Source of the DNA: Geomesophilobacter sediminis
GTDB lineage: Bacteria > Desulfobacterota > Desulfuromonadia > Geobacterales > Geobacteraceae
Length of the DNA: 64,000 nucleotides
Assembly: GCF_016458275.1 (NCBI RefSeq)
Contig: NZ_JAEMHM010000002.1
Coordinates: 188,001-252,000, forward strand
Direction of reading: 5' to 3'
Positions within the stretch are counted from its first letter, which is position 1; every line of letters begins with the position of its first letter. The translations under genes and the position numbers were made by a program. A model generated the notes under the pieces. The model saw nothing but the letters and a program-made list of their open reading frames with translations. It was not told the DNA's origin and did not search any database. Below, piece by piece: positions 35,849 through 44,399 of this stretch.

Positions 35849-37447
35849 ATGAAGATTATCGTGACCGATGAGGTGGCTCAGGAAGGCTTAGCTCTTTTGC
35901 ACAGCGATCCCCGCGTGCAGCTTGATGTGAAGCTGGGACTGAAGAAGGAAGAACTCCTCTCTATCATCGGGGACTACGAAGTTATCATCACCCGAAGCGG
36001 CACGACGGTGGACAAAGATCTGCTCGACGCCGGCAAGAACCTCAAGATGGTGGCCCGCGCCGGCGTCGGTGTCGACAACGTCGACGTGGATTACGCCAGC
36101 GCCAAGGGCGTCATCGTGGTAAATGCCCCCTTCGGCAACACGAACAGCGCGGCTGAGCACACCATGGCGCTGCTCCTCTCTTTCTGCCGCAACGTCACCC
36201 AGGCCAACGGCTCCCTGAAAGGGGGCGCCTGGAAGCGTGCTCCCTTCACCGGCTATGAGCTCAAAGGGCGCACCGCCGGTGTCATCGGCCTGGGCAAGGT
36301 CGGTGGCCGCGTCGCCACCCGCCTCAAGGCCTTCGAGTGCGAAGTCCTCGCCTGCGACCCCTACATCGCCGAAAAACGGGCCCACGATCTGGGGGTCAAG
36401 CTGGTATCCCTGGACGAGTTGATCCGCGTCTGCGACATCATCACCGTCCATACCCCGCTCACCGACGAAACCCGCAACATGATCGGCAAGAACGAATTCG
36501 CCAAGATGAAGCAAGGCGTGATCATCATCAACTGCGCCCGCGGCGGGATCTACAACGAAGAGGCGACCATCGAGGCGCTGGATTCCGACAAAGTCATCGG
36601 CGCCGCCTTCGACGTCTGGAGCAAGGAGCCGCCCGACACCGACGTCCTCAAACGCCTGATCGGCCATCCGAAGATGGTGGTCACCCCGCACCTCGGCGCC
36701 AATACCTTCGAGGCCCAGGTGAACGTCGCCGTGGACGTCTCCAAGGAGATCATCCATTACCTCGACGAGCAGCCGATCGAAAACGCGATCAACATTCCGC
36801 GCTTCGATGCCTCGCTCATGGGGCAGATGCGGCCCTACCTCAACCTGGTCAACGTCCTTTCCGACTTCATCATCCAGTTGGCCGACACCAACCCGAACAA
36901 GATCACCTTCTCCTACACCGGTCAACTCGCCCAGCACGACTGCACCCCGATCACCGTCTGCGGTCTGGCTTCGTTGCTGAACAAGCGCGTTGAGCAGGAA
37001 GTGAATATGGTGAACGCCCAGCTCGTGGCGGACAACATGGGGATCGTGGTGGAAGAGGTCAAATCGACACAGTCCGAGGCGTTCTCCAACATGATCACCC
37101 TGACTATCGAAGGCCCGGGCGAGCGGCGTCTCATTTCCGGGACCCTCTTCGAAGGCGTGCCGCGCATCGTCAAGCTGCGCGACTACCAGATGGACTTCCG
37201 TCCCGAGGAGTACATGCTCCTTTTGGCCTATGCCGACCGTCCGGGCATGATCGGGAAGATCGGTACCATCCTGGGCACCCACGACATCAACATCGGCTCC
37301 ATGAACCTGGGGCGCCGCGAGAAGAAGGGGGAGGCGATGGTCATCCTGTCGCTCGACTCCGAGGTCCCGGCGGATGTGGTCGAGGAGGCTCGCGCCGCCA
37401 CCGATGCGACCTTCATCAAGCCGCTGCACCTGGTGACCGCGAAGTAG
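35849..37447 (+). CDS. serA: D-3-phosphoglycerate dehydrogenase
   Basis: 532 residues from ATG 35849, with GGAG five bases upstream; the GTG at 35843 overlaps that site. Long-form SerA: substrate domain, NAD domain with GVIGLGKVGGRVA (about residue 145), the catalytic RGGIYNE and GAAFDVWSKEPP regions and His in TPHLGANTFEAQ, then an allosteric substrate-binding domain and a C-terminal ACT domain (YMLLLAYADRPGMIGKIGTI) that senses serine. It oxidises 3-phosphoglycerate in serine synthesis. Serine is the co-substrate of TrpB, which gives the neighbouring trp genes a metabolic link. Confidence 0.97.
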   Translation: MKIIVTDEVAQEGLALLHSDPRVQLDVKLGLKKEELLSIIGDYEVIITRSGTTVDKDLLDAGKNLKMVARAGVGVDNVDVDYASAKGVIVVNAPFGNTNSAAEHTMALLLSFCRNVTQANGSLKGGAWKRAPFTGYELKGRTAGVIGLGKVGGRVATRLKAFECEVLACDPYIAEKRAHDLGVKLVSLDELIRVCDIITVHTPLTDETRNMIGKNEFAKMKQGVIIINCARGGIYNEEATIEALDSDKVIGAAFDVWSKEPPDTDVLKRLIGHPKMVVTPHLGANTFEAQVNVAVDVSKEIIHYLDEQPIENAINIPRFDASLMGQMRPYLNLVNVLSDFIIQLADTNPNKITFSYTGQLAQHDCTPITVCGLASLLNKRVEQEVNMVNAQLVADNMGIVVEEVKSTQSEAFSNMITLTIEGPGERRLISGTLFEGVPRIVKLRDYQMDFRPEEYMLLLAYADRPGMIGKIGTILGTHDINIGSMNLGRREKKGEAMVILSLDSEVPADVVEEARAATDATFIKPLHLVTAK

Positions 37448-37470
37448 GATTACCTTTCCATGCCAAAATG

Positions 37471-37506
37471 AAAGCCCCGGCGTCATCCGACACCGGGGCT
37501 TTTTTA
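37471..37506 (+). terminator. serA terminator
   Basis: AAAGCCCCGG, a loop, CCGGGGCTTTTTT, 24 bases after the stop. Confidence 0.9.
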
Positions 37507-37548
37507 CGACCGTATCCAGTAAACTCATCTCGACGGTAGATTCTGCGT

Positions 37549-37589
37549 CCCCTCCCCTTCAAGGGGAGGACAGGGTGAGGATGGGGTAT
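37549..37589. repeat. Repeat downstream of serA
   Basis: GTCCCCTCCCCTTCAAGGGG, AGGACAGGGTGAGGATGGGG. Shorter member of the family at 30279, 31071 and 35686. Confidence 0.65.
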
Positions 37590-37639
37590 CTGCCTCTCCT
37601 GAAGCGTGGATGGGGCTGTCTGGAGCGGAAAAATAACGG

Positions 37640-38137
37640 CTACAGCAGCACCATCATCGTAACCATCATCCCCACCATCAAAGCGCCGCCCCACCAGCCC
37701 CAATGTCCGCCGAACATGTGGCTCATGAAACCGTGCCCCTGGTGCTCATCCTTTTCCACTGAGGCCACGATCTCGTAGCGCAATCCCTCCGCCTGGCCAG
37801 GAGCGGCTATCTTCAATACCACCCGGTAATCCGACGGCTTCTCGAACTTCCAGGAATCCACGTACTCGCCTTCCAGCACATCGACCTTGCGCTTGATCAC
37901 CGGTTCCTTGGCGTCCTTTTCATAAACCTCAAGGACGACAGCCTGGTCGGTGACGGGATGCCCATCCTTCTCGAGGCTCAATCGCAGGGTCGCTTCCTTG
38001 CCCGGCGTAAGTTGGTCCGGCGAGAGGTGCACGGTCGCCTTCACGCCGTTTTGGCTGAAGCTTTGTTCCATGGCAAAAGCGGTGGGGGGGAGGGTTAACA
38101 ACGAAAAGAGGAGGGCCAGAATAAATTTCTTTTGCAT
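37640..38137 (-). CDS. Exported YtkA/FixH-like protein with C-terminal membrane anchor
   Basis: 165 residues. Signal peptide ILALLFSLLTLPPTAFA, then an immunoglobulin-like beta domain (ATVHLSPDQLTPGKEATLRL, ... YRVVLKIAA) of the YtkA/FixH type. A His-rich stretch (DEHQGHGFMSHMFGGHW) follows, and then a Met-rich membrane helix (GALMVGMMVTMMVLL) at the very end. The histidines and methionines suggest metal contact, copper being the usual candidate, but this is inference. It follows a second His/Met-rich protein by 70 bases, so the two are probably one operon. Confidence 0.75.
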   Translation of the reverse strand: MQKKFILALLFSLLTLPPTAFAMEQSFSQNGVKATVHLSPDQLTPGKEATLRLSLEKDGHPVTDQAVVLEVYEKDAKEPVIKRKVDVLEGEYVDSWKFEKPSDYRVVLKIAAPGQAEGLRYEIVASVEKDEHQGHGFMSHMFGGHWGWWGGALMVGMMVTMMVLL

Positions 38138-38207
38138 GAGAAACCTGGTTTCTGGGTGGTGCGAGGCCCGAGGGCGCAGGAGGCGCCCTCAAAGCCTGCC
38201 GGTGGTC

Positions 38208-38654
38208 CTATTTCACGGGATACCAGAACTTGGCGCTCCCCTCTTTACCGTCTTTCAGTTTGAATTTCGACATGATGCCGTACTTGCCTTTTTGGGACAG
38301 GTCGAAGTCGGCGCCGAAGTGGTTCTGCATTCCCATGAGTTCCTTGGTCTGGATGCTCTTATCCGGTGCCTGGATCTTTACCAGGACCTGTCCTTGCGTC
38401 AGCGGCTGGCCCGTTTTCGCATCCTTGAACTCGACCATGACATGATGGGTTTCCATCATCCCCGGCTGACGTTCTTTCCAGGGAATGATCTTGAAGGTTG
38501 CTTTTACTCCGCTCACCACTTCCTCATGAGCTACGTTGCCGTGGTCCGCCATGCCATGGCTCCCATGGTCCATGTGCTCGTGATCCATGGCCTGGGCGGC
38601 AAGCGGGGCGGAAAAGGCGAGAGCTGCGGCGACGAGGACGATAAATTTGTTCAT
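38208..38654 (-). CDS. Exported His/Met-rich YtkA-like protein
   Basis: 148 residues from ATG 38654, with AAAGGAG upstream. Signal peptide IVLVAAALAFSAPLAAQA; the mature N-terminus MDHEHMDHGSHGMADHGNVA is very rich in His, Met and Asp, a likely metal-binding tail. The rest is a beta-rich domain (VSGVKATFKIIPWK, HHVMVEFKDAKTG, LVKIQAPD) like that of the following gene. With its partner it may scavenge or buffer metal in the periplasm. No known pathway gene lies next to the pair, so the assignment rests on composition and fold. Confidence 0.75.
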   Translation of the reverse strand: MNKFIVLVAAALAFSAPLAAQAMDHEHMDHGSHGMADHGNVAHEEVVSGVKATFKIIPWKERQPGMMETHHVMVEFKDAKTGQPLTQGQVLVKIQAPDKSIQTKELMGMQNHFGADFDLSQKGKYGIMSKFKLKDGKEGSAKFWYPVK

Positions 38655-38841
38655 GCGGTTTCTCCTTTGAGCTGAAGTCTTCGCAGCTACCAAAGCATAG
38701 GGCGTACCAACTTGAAAAGCCCGTGATTTCGGTGGGTAGGGGGGTTAGGCTAGATGTGGGAGGAGAATATTCCACAATCCTTCGTAGCATATTCTTCGCT
38801 CATTACCGAAGGGGCCACCGGATGCGGATACGCCAATTCCG

Positions 38842-38882
38842 CAAAAAAAAGCTCCCCCCTGCCGGCTGGCGGGGGGAGCTTT
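38842..38882. terminator. Terminator of the DAHP synthase gene (bidirectional shape)
   Basis: AAAAAAAAGCTCCCCCC-TGCCGGCTGGC-GGGGGGAGCTTTT. On the minus strand the stem is followed by eight T, 33 bases after the stop at 38915. Confidence 0.9.
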
Positions 38883-38914
38883 TGACGTACTGGGTAAGGA
38901 TGAGTACCGGGAGG

Positions 38915-39976
38915 CTATGCCAGTTTCCGCCCACCGCACTTTTTCAGCCGCTGGTGCGCGTCGAGAAGGATCTTCTCGGTGGTCTCCCAACAGATGCAGC
39001 TGTCGGTGATGGAGACGCCATAGGCAAGATTGGCGGGGTCTTTGAGCGGCTGGTTGCCGTCTTTCAGGTAGCTTTCGATCATCACCCCCGAAATGGAGCG
39101 GTTACCTTCCACAATCTGGTCCACCACGCTCTTCAGAACCTCCGGCTGGCGCCGGTAATCCTTTTCGGAGTTGCCGTGGCTGCAGTCGACCATGATGGTC
39201 GGGTTGAGCCCAGCCTTGGTGAGCATCTCCTCGGTATTCTTGATGTCTTCCGGGCTGTAGTTCGGCTTCTTCCCACCGCGCAGGACGACATGCACGTCGG
39301 GGTTGCCGTTGGTCTGGACGATGGAGGTAAGCCCTTCGCGGTTGATACCGAGGAAACTGTGCGAGTGAAGGGCCGCTTTCATCGCGTCCATGGCGATCTG
39401 GAGATTCCCGTCGGTGCCGTTTTTGAACCCGATCGGGAAGGAGAGGCCGCTGGCCATTTCCCGGTGGGTCTGCGACTCGGTGGTCCGGGCGCCGATGGCC
39501 CCCCAGGAGAGGTGGTCGGCCAGGTATTCGGGAGTAATCGGATCGAGCATCTCGGTCGCCACCGGAAGACCCATCCCGGTGACCTTGGAGAGCAGGCCGC
39601 GGGCGATGCCGAGTCCCTTGGAGATGAGGTGGGTGCCGTTCATATCCGGGTCGTTGATGAGACCTTTCCAGCCGACCGTGGTGCGCGGTTTTTCAAAATA
39701 CACCCGCATGATCAAGAGAAGCTCTTCGGAGACCTGCTTCGAGAGCGCCGCAAGGCGTTCGGCGTATTCCAGCGCGCCTTTGGTGTCGTGGATGGAGCAC
39801 GGGCCGACGACGACCATGATCCGCTTGTCCTGACCGTTAAGGATCTTGGTGATGGCTTCGCGGCTTTCGGTTACGCAGATGCTGGATTCGTCGGAAATGG
39901 GGAAAACCTGGCGGAGGTCGGTGGGGGCAATGATGGGGGTGATGCTTTTGATCTTAAGGTTGTTGGTCTTGATCAC
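38915..39976 (-). CDS. aroF: 3-deoxy-7-phosphoheptulonate (DAHP) synthase, class I (AroFGH type)
   Basis: 353 residues from GTG 39976, chosen because GAGGGAG lies just upstream and the length then matches AroF/G/H; a reading from 40126 adds 50 unlikely residues. It condenses PEP and erythrose-4-phosphate, the first shikimate step. Key blocks: VVGPCSIHD, FEKPRTTVGWKGLINDP, ATEMLDPITPEY, GARTTESQTHREMASG, GFKNGTDGN and IMVDCSHGNSEKDY. The feedback specificity (Phe, Tyr or Trp) cannot be told. It lies 88 bases after an amino-acid permease gene on the same strand, so it may be expressed with that importer. Confidence 0.94.
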   Translation of the reverse strand: MIKTNNLKIKSITPIIAPTDLRQVFPISDESSICVTESREAITKILNGQDKRIMVVVGPCSIHDTKGALEYAERLAALSKQVSEELLLIMRVYFEKPRTTVGWKGLINDPDMNGTHLISKGLGIARGLLSKVTGMGLPVATEMLDPITPEYLADHLSWGAIGARTTESQTHREMASGLSFPIGFKNGTDGNLQIAMDAMKAALHSHSFLGINREGLTSIVQTNGNPDVHVVLRGGKKPNYSPEDIKNTEEMLTKAGLNPTIMVDCSHGNSEKDYRRQPEVLKSVVDQIVEGNRSISGVMIESYLKDGNQPLKDPANLAYGVSITDSCICWETTEKILLDAHQRLKKCGGRKLA

Positions 39977-40064
39977 TCGTGACTCCCTCAGCTGGCGCTC
40001 GTAAAGCGGGCCTAATCTAGCGCGTTTAGGTGCGAGTGTCAAAGAAAATGCTGTTTTGATTATG

Positions 40065-40754
40065 CTAAATCGATTTCCTCCAGGCCAGTCTCCCCTCCAG
40101 CCAGCGAGAAAACGAGGTGAAGGCAAAGCAGACGATGAAGTAGACGGCAGCGATGAAGATAAAGATTTCGGTAGGGTAGGCCATGGTCCGGTTGTTGACT
40201 TGGGTCCCGACGTGGGTGATCTCGGAGACCCCCACGATAAAGGCGAGCGAGGTGTCCTTGATGAGGGAGACGAACTGGTTCACGAATGAGGGGATCATGT
40301 TGCGCATCCCCTGGGGCAGGACGATGTACAGCATGGCATGCCACGGTTTGAGGCCCGTCGACAGCGCGGCCTCAACCTGCCCTTTGGGGATGCCCTCGAT
40401 CCCGGCGCGCACGATCTGTGACATGTAGGCGGAGGTGAAGATGGTAAGTGCCGCAATGACAGTCCGGCTTTCCGGCACCGGTTTGCCCAGGACGGCCGGA
40501 AGGAGAAAGTACATCCAGAAGATGACCATGAGCAGCGGCAGCCCGCGGACGGCGTTGATCAAGGCGTTGATCGGATAGCGGATGACGGCGATCCGGGAGA
40601 GGCTTAAAAGCCCGAGAATCAGCCCTCCGAAAAAGGAAAGGATGCAGGAGACCACGGCGAGATAGAGGGTCAGTCCCAGCCCGCCGAGCGGCCCGTTCGG
40701 GTAACGCCCGATCATGAAGTAGGTGAAGTTGTCCGCAATGACCTGGAAGTCCAT
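40065..40754 (-). CDS. Polar amino-acid ABC transporter permease (second)
   Basis: 229 residues with about five membrane helices. GLGLTLYLAVVSCILSFFGG opens the HisM/GlnP domain, RGLPLLMVIFWMYFLLP follows, and the docking loop reads EAALSTGLKPWHAMLYIVLP with the conserved Gly. C-terminal IFIFIAAVYFIVCFAFTSFSRWLEGRLAWRKSI. A diverged copy of this C-terminus survives as a relic at 43627-43737. It forms a heterodimer with the permease encoded at 40833-41537. Confidence 0.93.
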   Translation of the reverse strand: MDFQVIADNFTYFMIGRYPNGPLGGLGLTLYLAVVSCILSFFGGLILGLLSLSRIAVIRYPINALINAVRGLPLLMVIFWMYFLLPAVLGKPVPESRTVIAALTIFTSAYMSQIVRAGIEGIPKGQVEAALSTGLKPWHAMLYIVLPQGMRNMIPSFVNQFVSLIKDTSLAFIVGVSEITHVGTQVNNRTMAYPTEIFIFIAAVYFIVCFAFTSFSRWLEGRLAWRKSI

Positions 40755-40832
40755 GTCTGCTTTTGCTCCGTAGAACCGATAACGCCCTCGCCCTTCGGTA
40801 AAGGGTGGGGTGAGGGCAGGCGAGGGTGGGCT

Positions 40833-41537
40833 TTAGCCTCTTTGCGGGTTGAGAACCCGTCGGTTGTAAAACTCCATCGCCGCCGTGATGGTGACGGAAA
40901 GGGTGAGGTAAACCACCGTCGCGGCGGTGAACGCTTCGAACCCTTTGAAGGTGTAGCTTTCGACCTGGCGCGCCTGGTAGGTGATCTCCATGACCCCGAT
41001 GGTCATGGCAAGCGACGAGTTCTTGACCAGGTTGAGGAACTGGTTCACCAGCGGCGGAACCGTGATGCGCACCGCCTGGGGCAGGATGATGTACTGCATG
41101 GAACGCAGGTACGAGAATCCGGCGCTGCGCGCGGCTTCCATCTGCTCCTTGGGGATGGACAGGATGCCGCTGCGGATGTCTTCGGCGATGAAGGCAGAGG
41201 TGTAGATGGTGAGGGCGAGGACGGCGGCGGCGAACTCGAAGTTGGTGTTGTTGAGCCAATCGTTGACGGCGGCCGGAAGGATCTTGTACGAGCCGAAATA
41301 CCAGAAGAAGATCTGCACCAGCAGCGGGGTGTTCCGGAAAAACTCGAGGTAGGCGGAGGCGGCCCAGCGCAGCGGCGCAAAGTGGCTCATCTTGAGGACC
41401 GCGATGAGAAGCCCGATCAGAAAGGCGCCCACGATGCCGACGGCCGATATCTCCAGGGTCGTCTTGAGCCCGGAGACCAGCCAATCGAAATACTTACCCG
41501 AAGTGATGATCGACCAGTCGAAATGGTAATTGAGCAC
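40833..41537 (-). CDS. Polar amino-acid ABC transporter permease (first)
   Basis: 234 residues. WLVSGLKTTLEISAVGIVGA starts the HisM/GlnP domain, EFFRNTPLLVQIFFWYFG is the family motif, and EAARSAGFSYLRSMQYIILPQA is the cytoplasmic loop that contacts the ATPase. Helices lie at about 18-40, 55-75, 95-115, 150-170 and 195-215. A 78-base gap with a GC-rich inverted repeat (CCCTCGCCCTTC / AAGGGTGGGGTGAGGG) separates it from the second permease gene. Confidence 0.93.
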   Translation of the reverse strand: MLNYHFDWSIITSGKYFDWLVSGLKTTLEISAVGIVGAFLIGLLIAVLKMSHFAPLRWAASAYLEFFRNTPLLVQIFFWYFGSYKILPAAVNDWLNNTNFEFAAAVLALTIYTSAFIAEDIRSGILSIPKEQMEAARSAGFSYLRSMQYIILPQAVRITVPPLVNQFLNLVKNSSLAMTIGVMEITYQARQVESYTFKGFEAFTAATVVYLTLSVTITAAMEFYNRRVLNPQRG

Positions 41538-41753
41538 GAGTCACCTTATCTTTTGCTGCGCGACATCATTGTTCCGATCTGGAAAAAACCCATCCCGTCT
41601 GCCAGGGTAACCGTCCCCTCTAAAGGTGGGGGGACGCCGGCACGCTGCTCAAGGTGGCACTTGGCTGCAGGTGGCGCTTCTGCCCCCCTCCCGCGCGGGG
41701 AGGGGGAATTGGGGACGGAGATGGGGAAGTAACTATCCGGCCATCAGCCGCTA

Positions 41754-42581
41754 CTATTTGTCGGCGGTGATCCTGAAGGTTCTCTGCAGATGGTAGGGCG
41801 TACCGGGGCCGAACCACTTGTCGAAGATTCTCTTGGCTTCGCCGCTTTTTTCCATTTCGAGGATCGTCTTGTTGACGAAGTTAACAAACTTGGTGTCGTC
41901 TTTGCGCATCCCGAGGCCGTACGGTTCTTCGGAGATCTGGACCTTCGGAATTTCGAATTGGGCCTTGTTCGGAGCCTTGGCGAGGATGCCGGCGAGGATC
42001 GCTTCGTCGGTGGTTACCGCGGCGACCTTACCCTGCTGCAGGGCCAAAAACGCCTGCGGGTAGTCGTCAAAAGAAAGGACCGTCGCACTGGGGATCGCCT
42101 TCTTCACGTTCTGCTCGGAGGTGGAACCCTTGGCGGTGCCGATTTTCTTCCCTTCCAAATCTCTCAGGCTCCGGACCGCTCCCTTGCGGGTGATGAATTT
42201 CTGGCCGGTGAAGAAGTAGGTGTGGGAAAAGGAGATCTGCTTGGCGCGCTCCGGATTTTTGGTCATCGTGGCGGCGATGATGTCGATGTTACCTTCGGTC
42301 AGCTGCGGCATCCGGGAGGCGGAGGTGACGGGTTTGAGCTCCAGTTTTGCGCCAAGCTTTTTGGCAATGGCTTTGACGAAATCGATGTCGTAGCCGACGA
42401 TCTCACGGGTTTTCTCGTCAACGTAGCCAAACGGCGGGAGGGAGTCCTTCACTCCGGCCACAAGCACCTTTTTCTTTTTAACCTCGGCAAGCGTGTCCGC
42501 CGGCGGAGCAGCCATAGCCGCCTTCGCCGTAACTACCAAGGCAAGTCCCATCACTACCATAGCTGCAAGTTTCTTCATCAT
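41754..42581 (-). CDS. Amino-acid ABC transporter substrate-binding protein (family 3)
   Basis: 275 residues with a signal peptide (MVVMGLALVVTAKAAMAAPP). The family-3 signature is GYVDEKTREIVGYDIDFVKAIAKKLG, followed by the ligand-contact regions VTSASRMPQLTEGNIDIIAATMT and GKKIGTAKGSTSEQN. Periplasmic partner of the two permeases and the ATPase. Glutamate, glutamine, aspartate or another polar amino acid is the likely ligand; the sequence alone does not settle which. A 216-base repeat-bearing gap separates it from the first permease gene. Confidence 0.93.
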   Translation of the reverse strand: MMKKLAAMVVMGLALVVTAKAAMAAPPADTLAEVKKKKVLVAGVKDSLPPFGYVDEKTREIVGYDIDFVKAIAKKLGAKLELKPVTSASRMPQLTEGNIDIIAATMTKNPERAKQISFSHTYFFTGQKFITRKGAVRSLRDLEGKKIGTAKGSTSEQNVKKAIPSATVLSFDDYPQAFLALQQGKVAAVTTDEAILAGILAKAPNKAQFEIPKVQISEEPYGLGMRKDDTKFVNFVNKTILEMEKSGEAKRIFDKWFGPGTPYHLQRTFRITADK

Positions 42582-42736
42582 GCTTCCTCCTTTGGTGGGG
42601 TTGATACTGCATCTGCATGAAAATGCCTCCCTGGACAGGGGGCGAAACCGGGCACTGACTGGTACGTTTTGTGGTGATTCTTTTCACGAGTTATTGTTCA
42701 AGGTTCACCGATCACCGATCAGTGCTCATTCATTAA

Positions 42737-43471
42737 TTAATGCATCGGCGACAGCAGCTGCTTCAGGAATTGTTTGGCCCGGTCGTGCTGCGGGTTCTTG
42801 AAGAACTCCTCCGGTTTGGCCTCTTCCAGTATCTGCCCATGGTCCATGAATACGATCCGGTCCGCAACCTCCCGGGCAAAACCCATCTCGTGCGTTACCA
42901 CCACCATGGTCATCCCGGTTCCCGCCAAACCCTGCATGACGGCGAGGACCTCGCCGATCATCTCCGGATCCAGCGCGGAGGTTGGCTCGTCGAAAAGCAT
43001 GATCTTCGGCTTCATCGCGAGCGCGCGGGCGATGGCGACGCGCTGCTGTTGGCCGCCGGAGAGCTCGGTCGGATAGGCGTCGCGCTTGATTGCCAGACCT
43101 ACCCGTTCCAGAAGGGCCATTGCCTGCTCTTCGGCTTCTTTGGTCGGCGTTTTGCGGATCTTGGTAGGGGCGAGGGTGATGTTCCTGATAACGGAGAGAT
43201 GCGGGTAGAGATTGAATTGCTGGAAGACGAAGCCGACCTCGGCGCGGAGCTTGTTCAGGTCGGTCTTCTTGTGGGAAAGGTCCATTCCGTCGACGATAAG
43301 GGTCCCCTGATCGATCGGTTCCAGGCGGTTGATGGTCCTGATGAGGGTCGATTTTCCGGACCCGGAAGGCCCGCACACGACCAACACCTCCCCCTTTTGC
43401 ACGTGAAGATCTATTCCGTTCAGCACATGGAGGGCTTTGAACCACTTATGAACCCCCTGAAACTTGATCAT
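42737..43471 (-). CDS. Amino-acid ABC transporter ATP-binding protein (GlnQ type)
   Basis: 244 residues, the typical GlnQ/HisP size. Walker A is GPSGSGKST, the Q-loop [14 protein letters not shown], signature [15 protein letters not shown], Walker [14 protein letters not shown]-loop [17 protein letters not shown]. It is the first gene of the importer operon on this strand, followed by the binding protein and two permeases. Upstream lies a relic of a permease gene, which suggests an older or rearranged gene order. Confidence 0.95.
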   Translation of the reverse strand: MIKFQGVHKWFKALHVLNGIDLHVQKGEVLVVCGPSGSGKSTLIRTINRLEPIDQGTLIVDGMDLSHKKTDLNKLRAEVGFVFQQFNLYPHLSVIRNITLAPTKIRKTPTKEAEEQAMALLERVGLAIKRDAYPTELSGGQQQRVAIARALAMKPKIMLFDEPTSALDPEMIGEVLAVMQGLAGTGMTMVVVTHEMGFAREVADRIVFMDHGQILEEAKPEEFFKNPQHDRAKQFLKQLLSPMH

Positions 43472-43626
43472 GGAGCGCTCCTATGGGGAAAAATGTTCTC
43501 AATACTAGCACAGAGAAACCGACCTTGGGAGAAAAACCGCATTTTCTTGCAAAATGAAAAGGCGGCGCCGGAGAACATAGTACCCGGTGCCGCACTTGAT
43601 TCAGAGGAAGGGAAAATGATGGGGGT

Positions 43627-43737
43627 TCAGACAGATTTGCGCCAGGCAAGTTGACGTATATGCCATGGCGAAAAGGGTGTGAAGGCAAAGGAAGGCAGGA
43701 AGTACACTACAGCAATGAAAATGAAGATCTCGCTACT
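43627..43737 (-). pseudogene. C-terminal relic of an amino-acid ABC permease gene
   Basis: Read on the minus strand, the bases encode SEIFIFIAVVYFLPSFAF then TPFSPWHIRQLAWRKSV and a stop. This aligns without gaps to the C-terminus of the permease at 40065-40754 (TEIFIFIAAVYFIVCFAF then TSFSRWLEGRLAWRKSI). The stop codon is preserved. The rest of the gene is absent: upstream, the frame runs directly into the end of pncA, which it overlaps by about three bases. It looks like the leftover of a duplicated or relocated permease gene. Confidence 0.85.
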
Positions 43738-44356
43738 GTTCAACCTTTTGGGCTGATGAGTCAAGGGTTTGCGATACCTCGTCGAAGGTTGCCGGCTGGG
43801 CACCGGCGGCGATCATTTCCTGGAAGGCGCGCTCCTCATCTCCCGGGGCCACGTTGACCGCTGCCACGGCGTCGGTGAGAAGCGTGATGGAAAATCCCAG
43901 CTTGATCGCCTCCATCACGCTCGCCTTCACGCAGTAATCGGTAGCGAGCCCGCCGACGTAGAGCCGGTCTACCGCCATTTGCTTGAGCAGCAGGGGAAGC
44001 GGGGTCCCGTTCTCGGTGGTGCCTTGGAGGGCGGAGTAGCCGTCGTCCCAGCGGGTGGCCCCTTTTGATATGACGATGGTTTCGGGGGGGAGGGTGAGGC
44101 GGGGATGGAAGGCGGCACCTTCGCTTTCCTTTACGCAATGGGGGGGCCAGGGCCCGCCGTGGGGCTTGAAGTGCGCGGAATCGGTGGGGTGCCAGTCCCG
44201 CGAGGCGAAGATGGGGGAGCCTTTGCGGTGGAAAAGCGCCAGGTAGCGGTTGAGAACCGGGACCACCCGGTCGCCATCGGTGACGGCGAGGGCGCCTCCC
44301 GGACAAAAATCGTTTTGGACATCTACGACGAGGAGTGCCGCTCTTCTTTTCGGCAT
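43733..44356 (-). CDS. pncA: Nicotinamidase
   Basis: 207 residues from ATG 44356, with AAGGAG upstream. Cysteine-hydrolase fold: LLVVDVQNDFCPGGAL holds the catalytic Asp, SRDWHPTDSAHFKPHGGPWP the metal-binding Asp and His residues, VISKGATRWDDGYSAL the catalytic Lys, and LYVGGLATDYCVKASVMEA the nucleophile Cys. It converts nicotinamide to nicotinate. Located 43 bases after pncB, which uses its product, so the pair forms the NAD salvage route. Confidence 0.95.
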   Translation of the reverse strand: MPKRRAALLVVDVQNDFCPGGALAVTDGDRVVPVLNRYLALFHRKGSPIFASRDWHPTDSAHFKPHGGPWPPHCVKESEGAAFHPRLTLPPETIVISKGATRWDDGYSALQGTTENGTPLPLLLKQMAVDRLYVGGLATDYCVKASVMEAIKLGFSITLLTDAVAAVNVAPGDEERAFQEMIAAGAQPATFDEVSQTLDSSAQKVEQ

Positions 44357-44399
44357 GATCGTCTCCTTCCTCTGGGGATGTTCGGGCGGCCGGTGTGGC

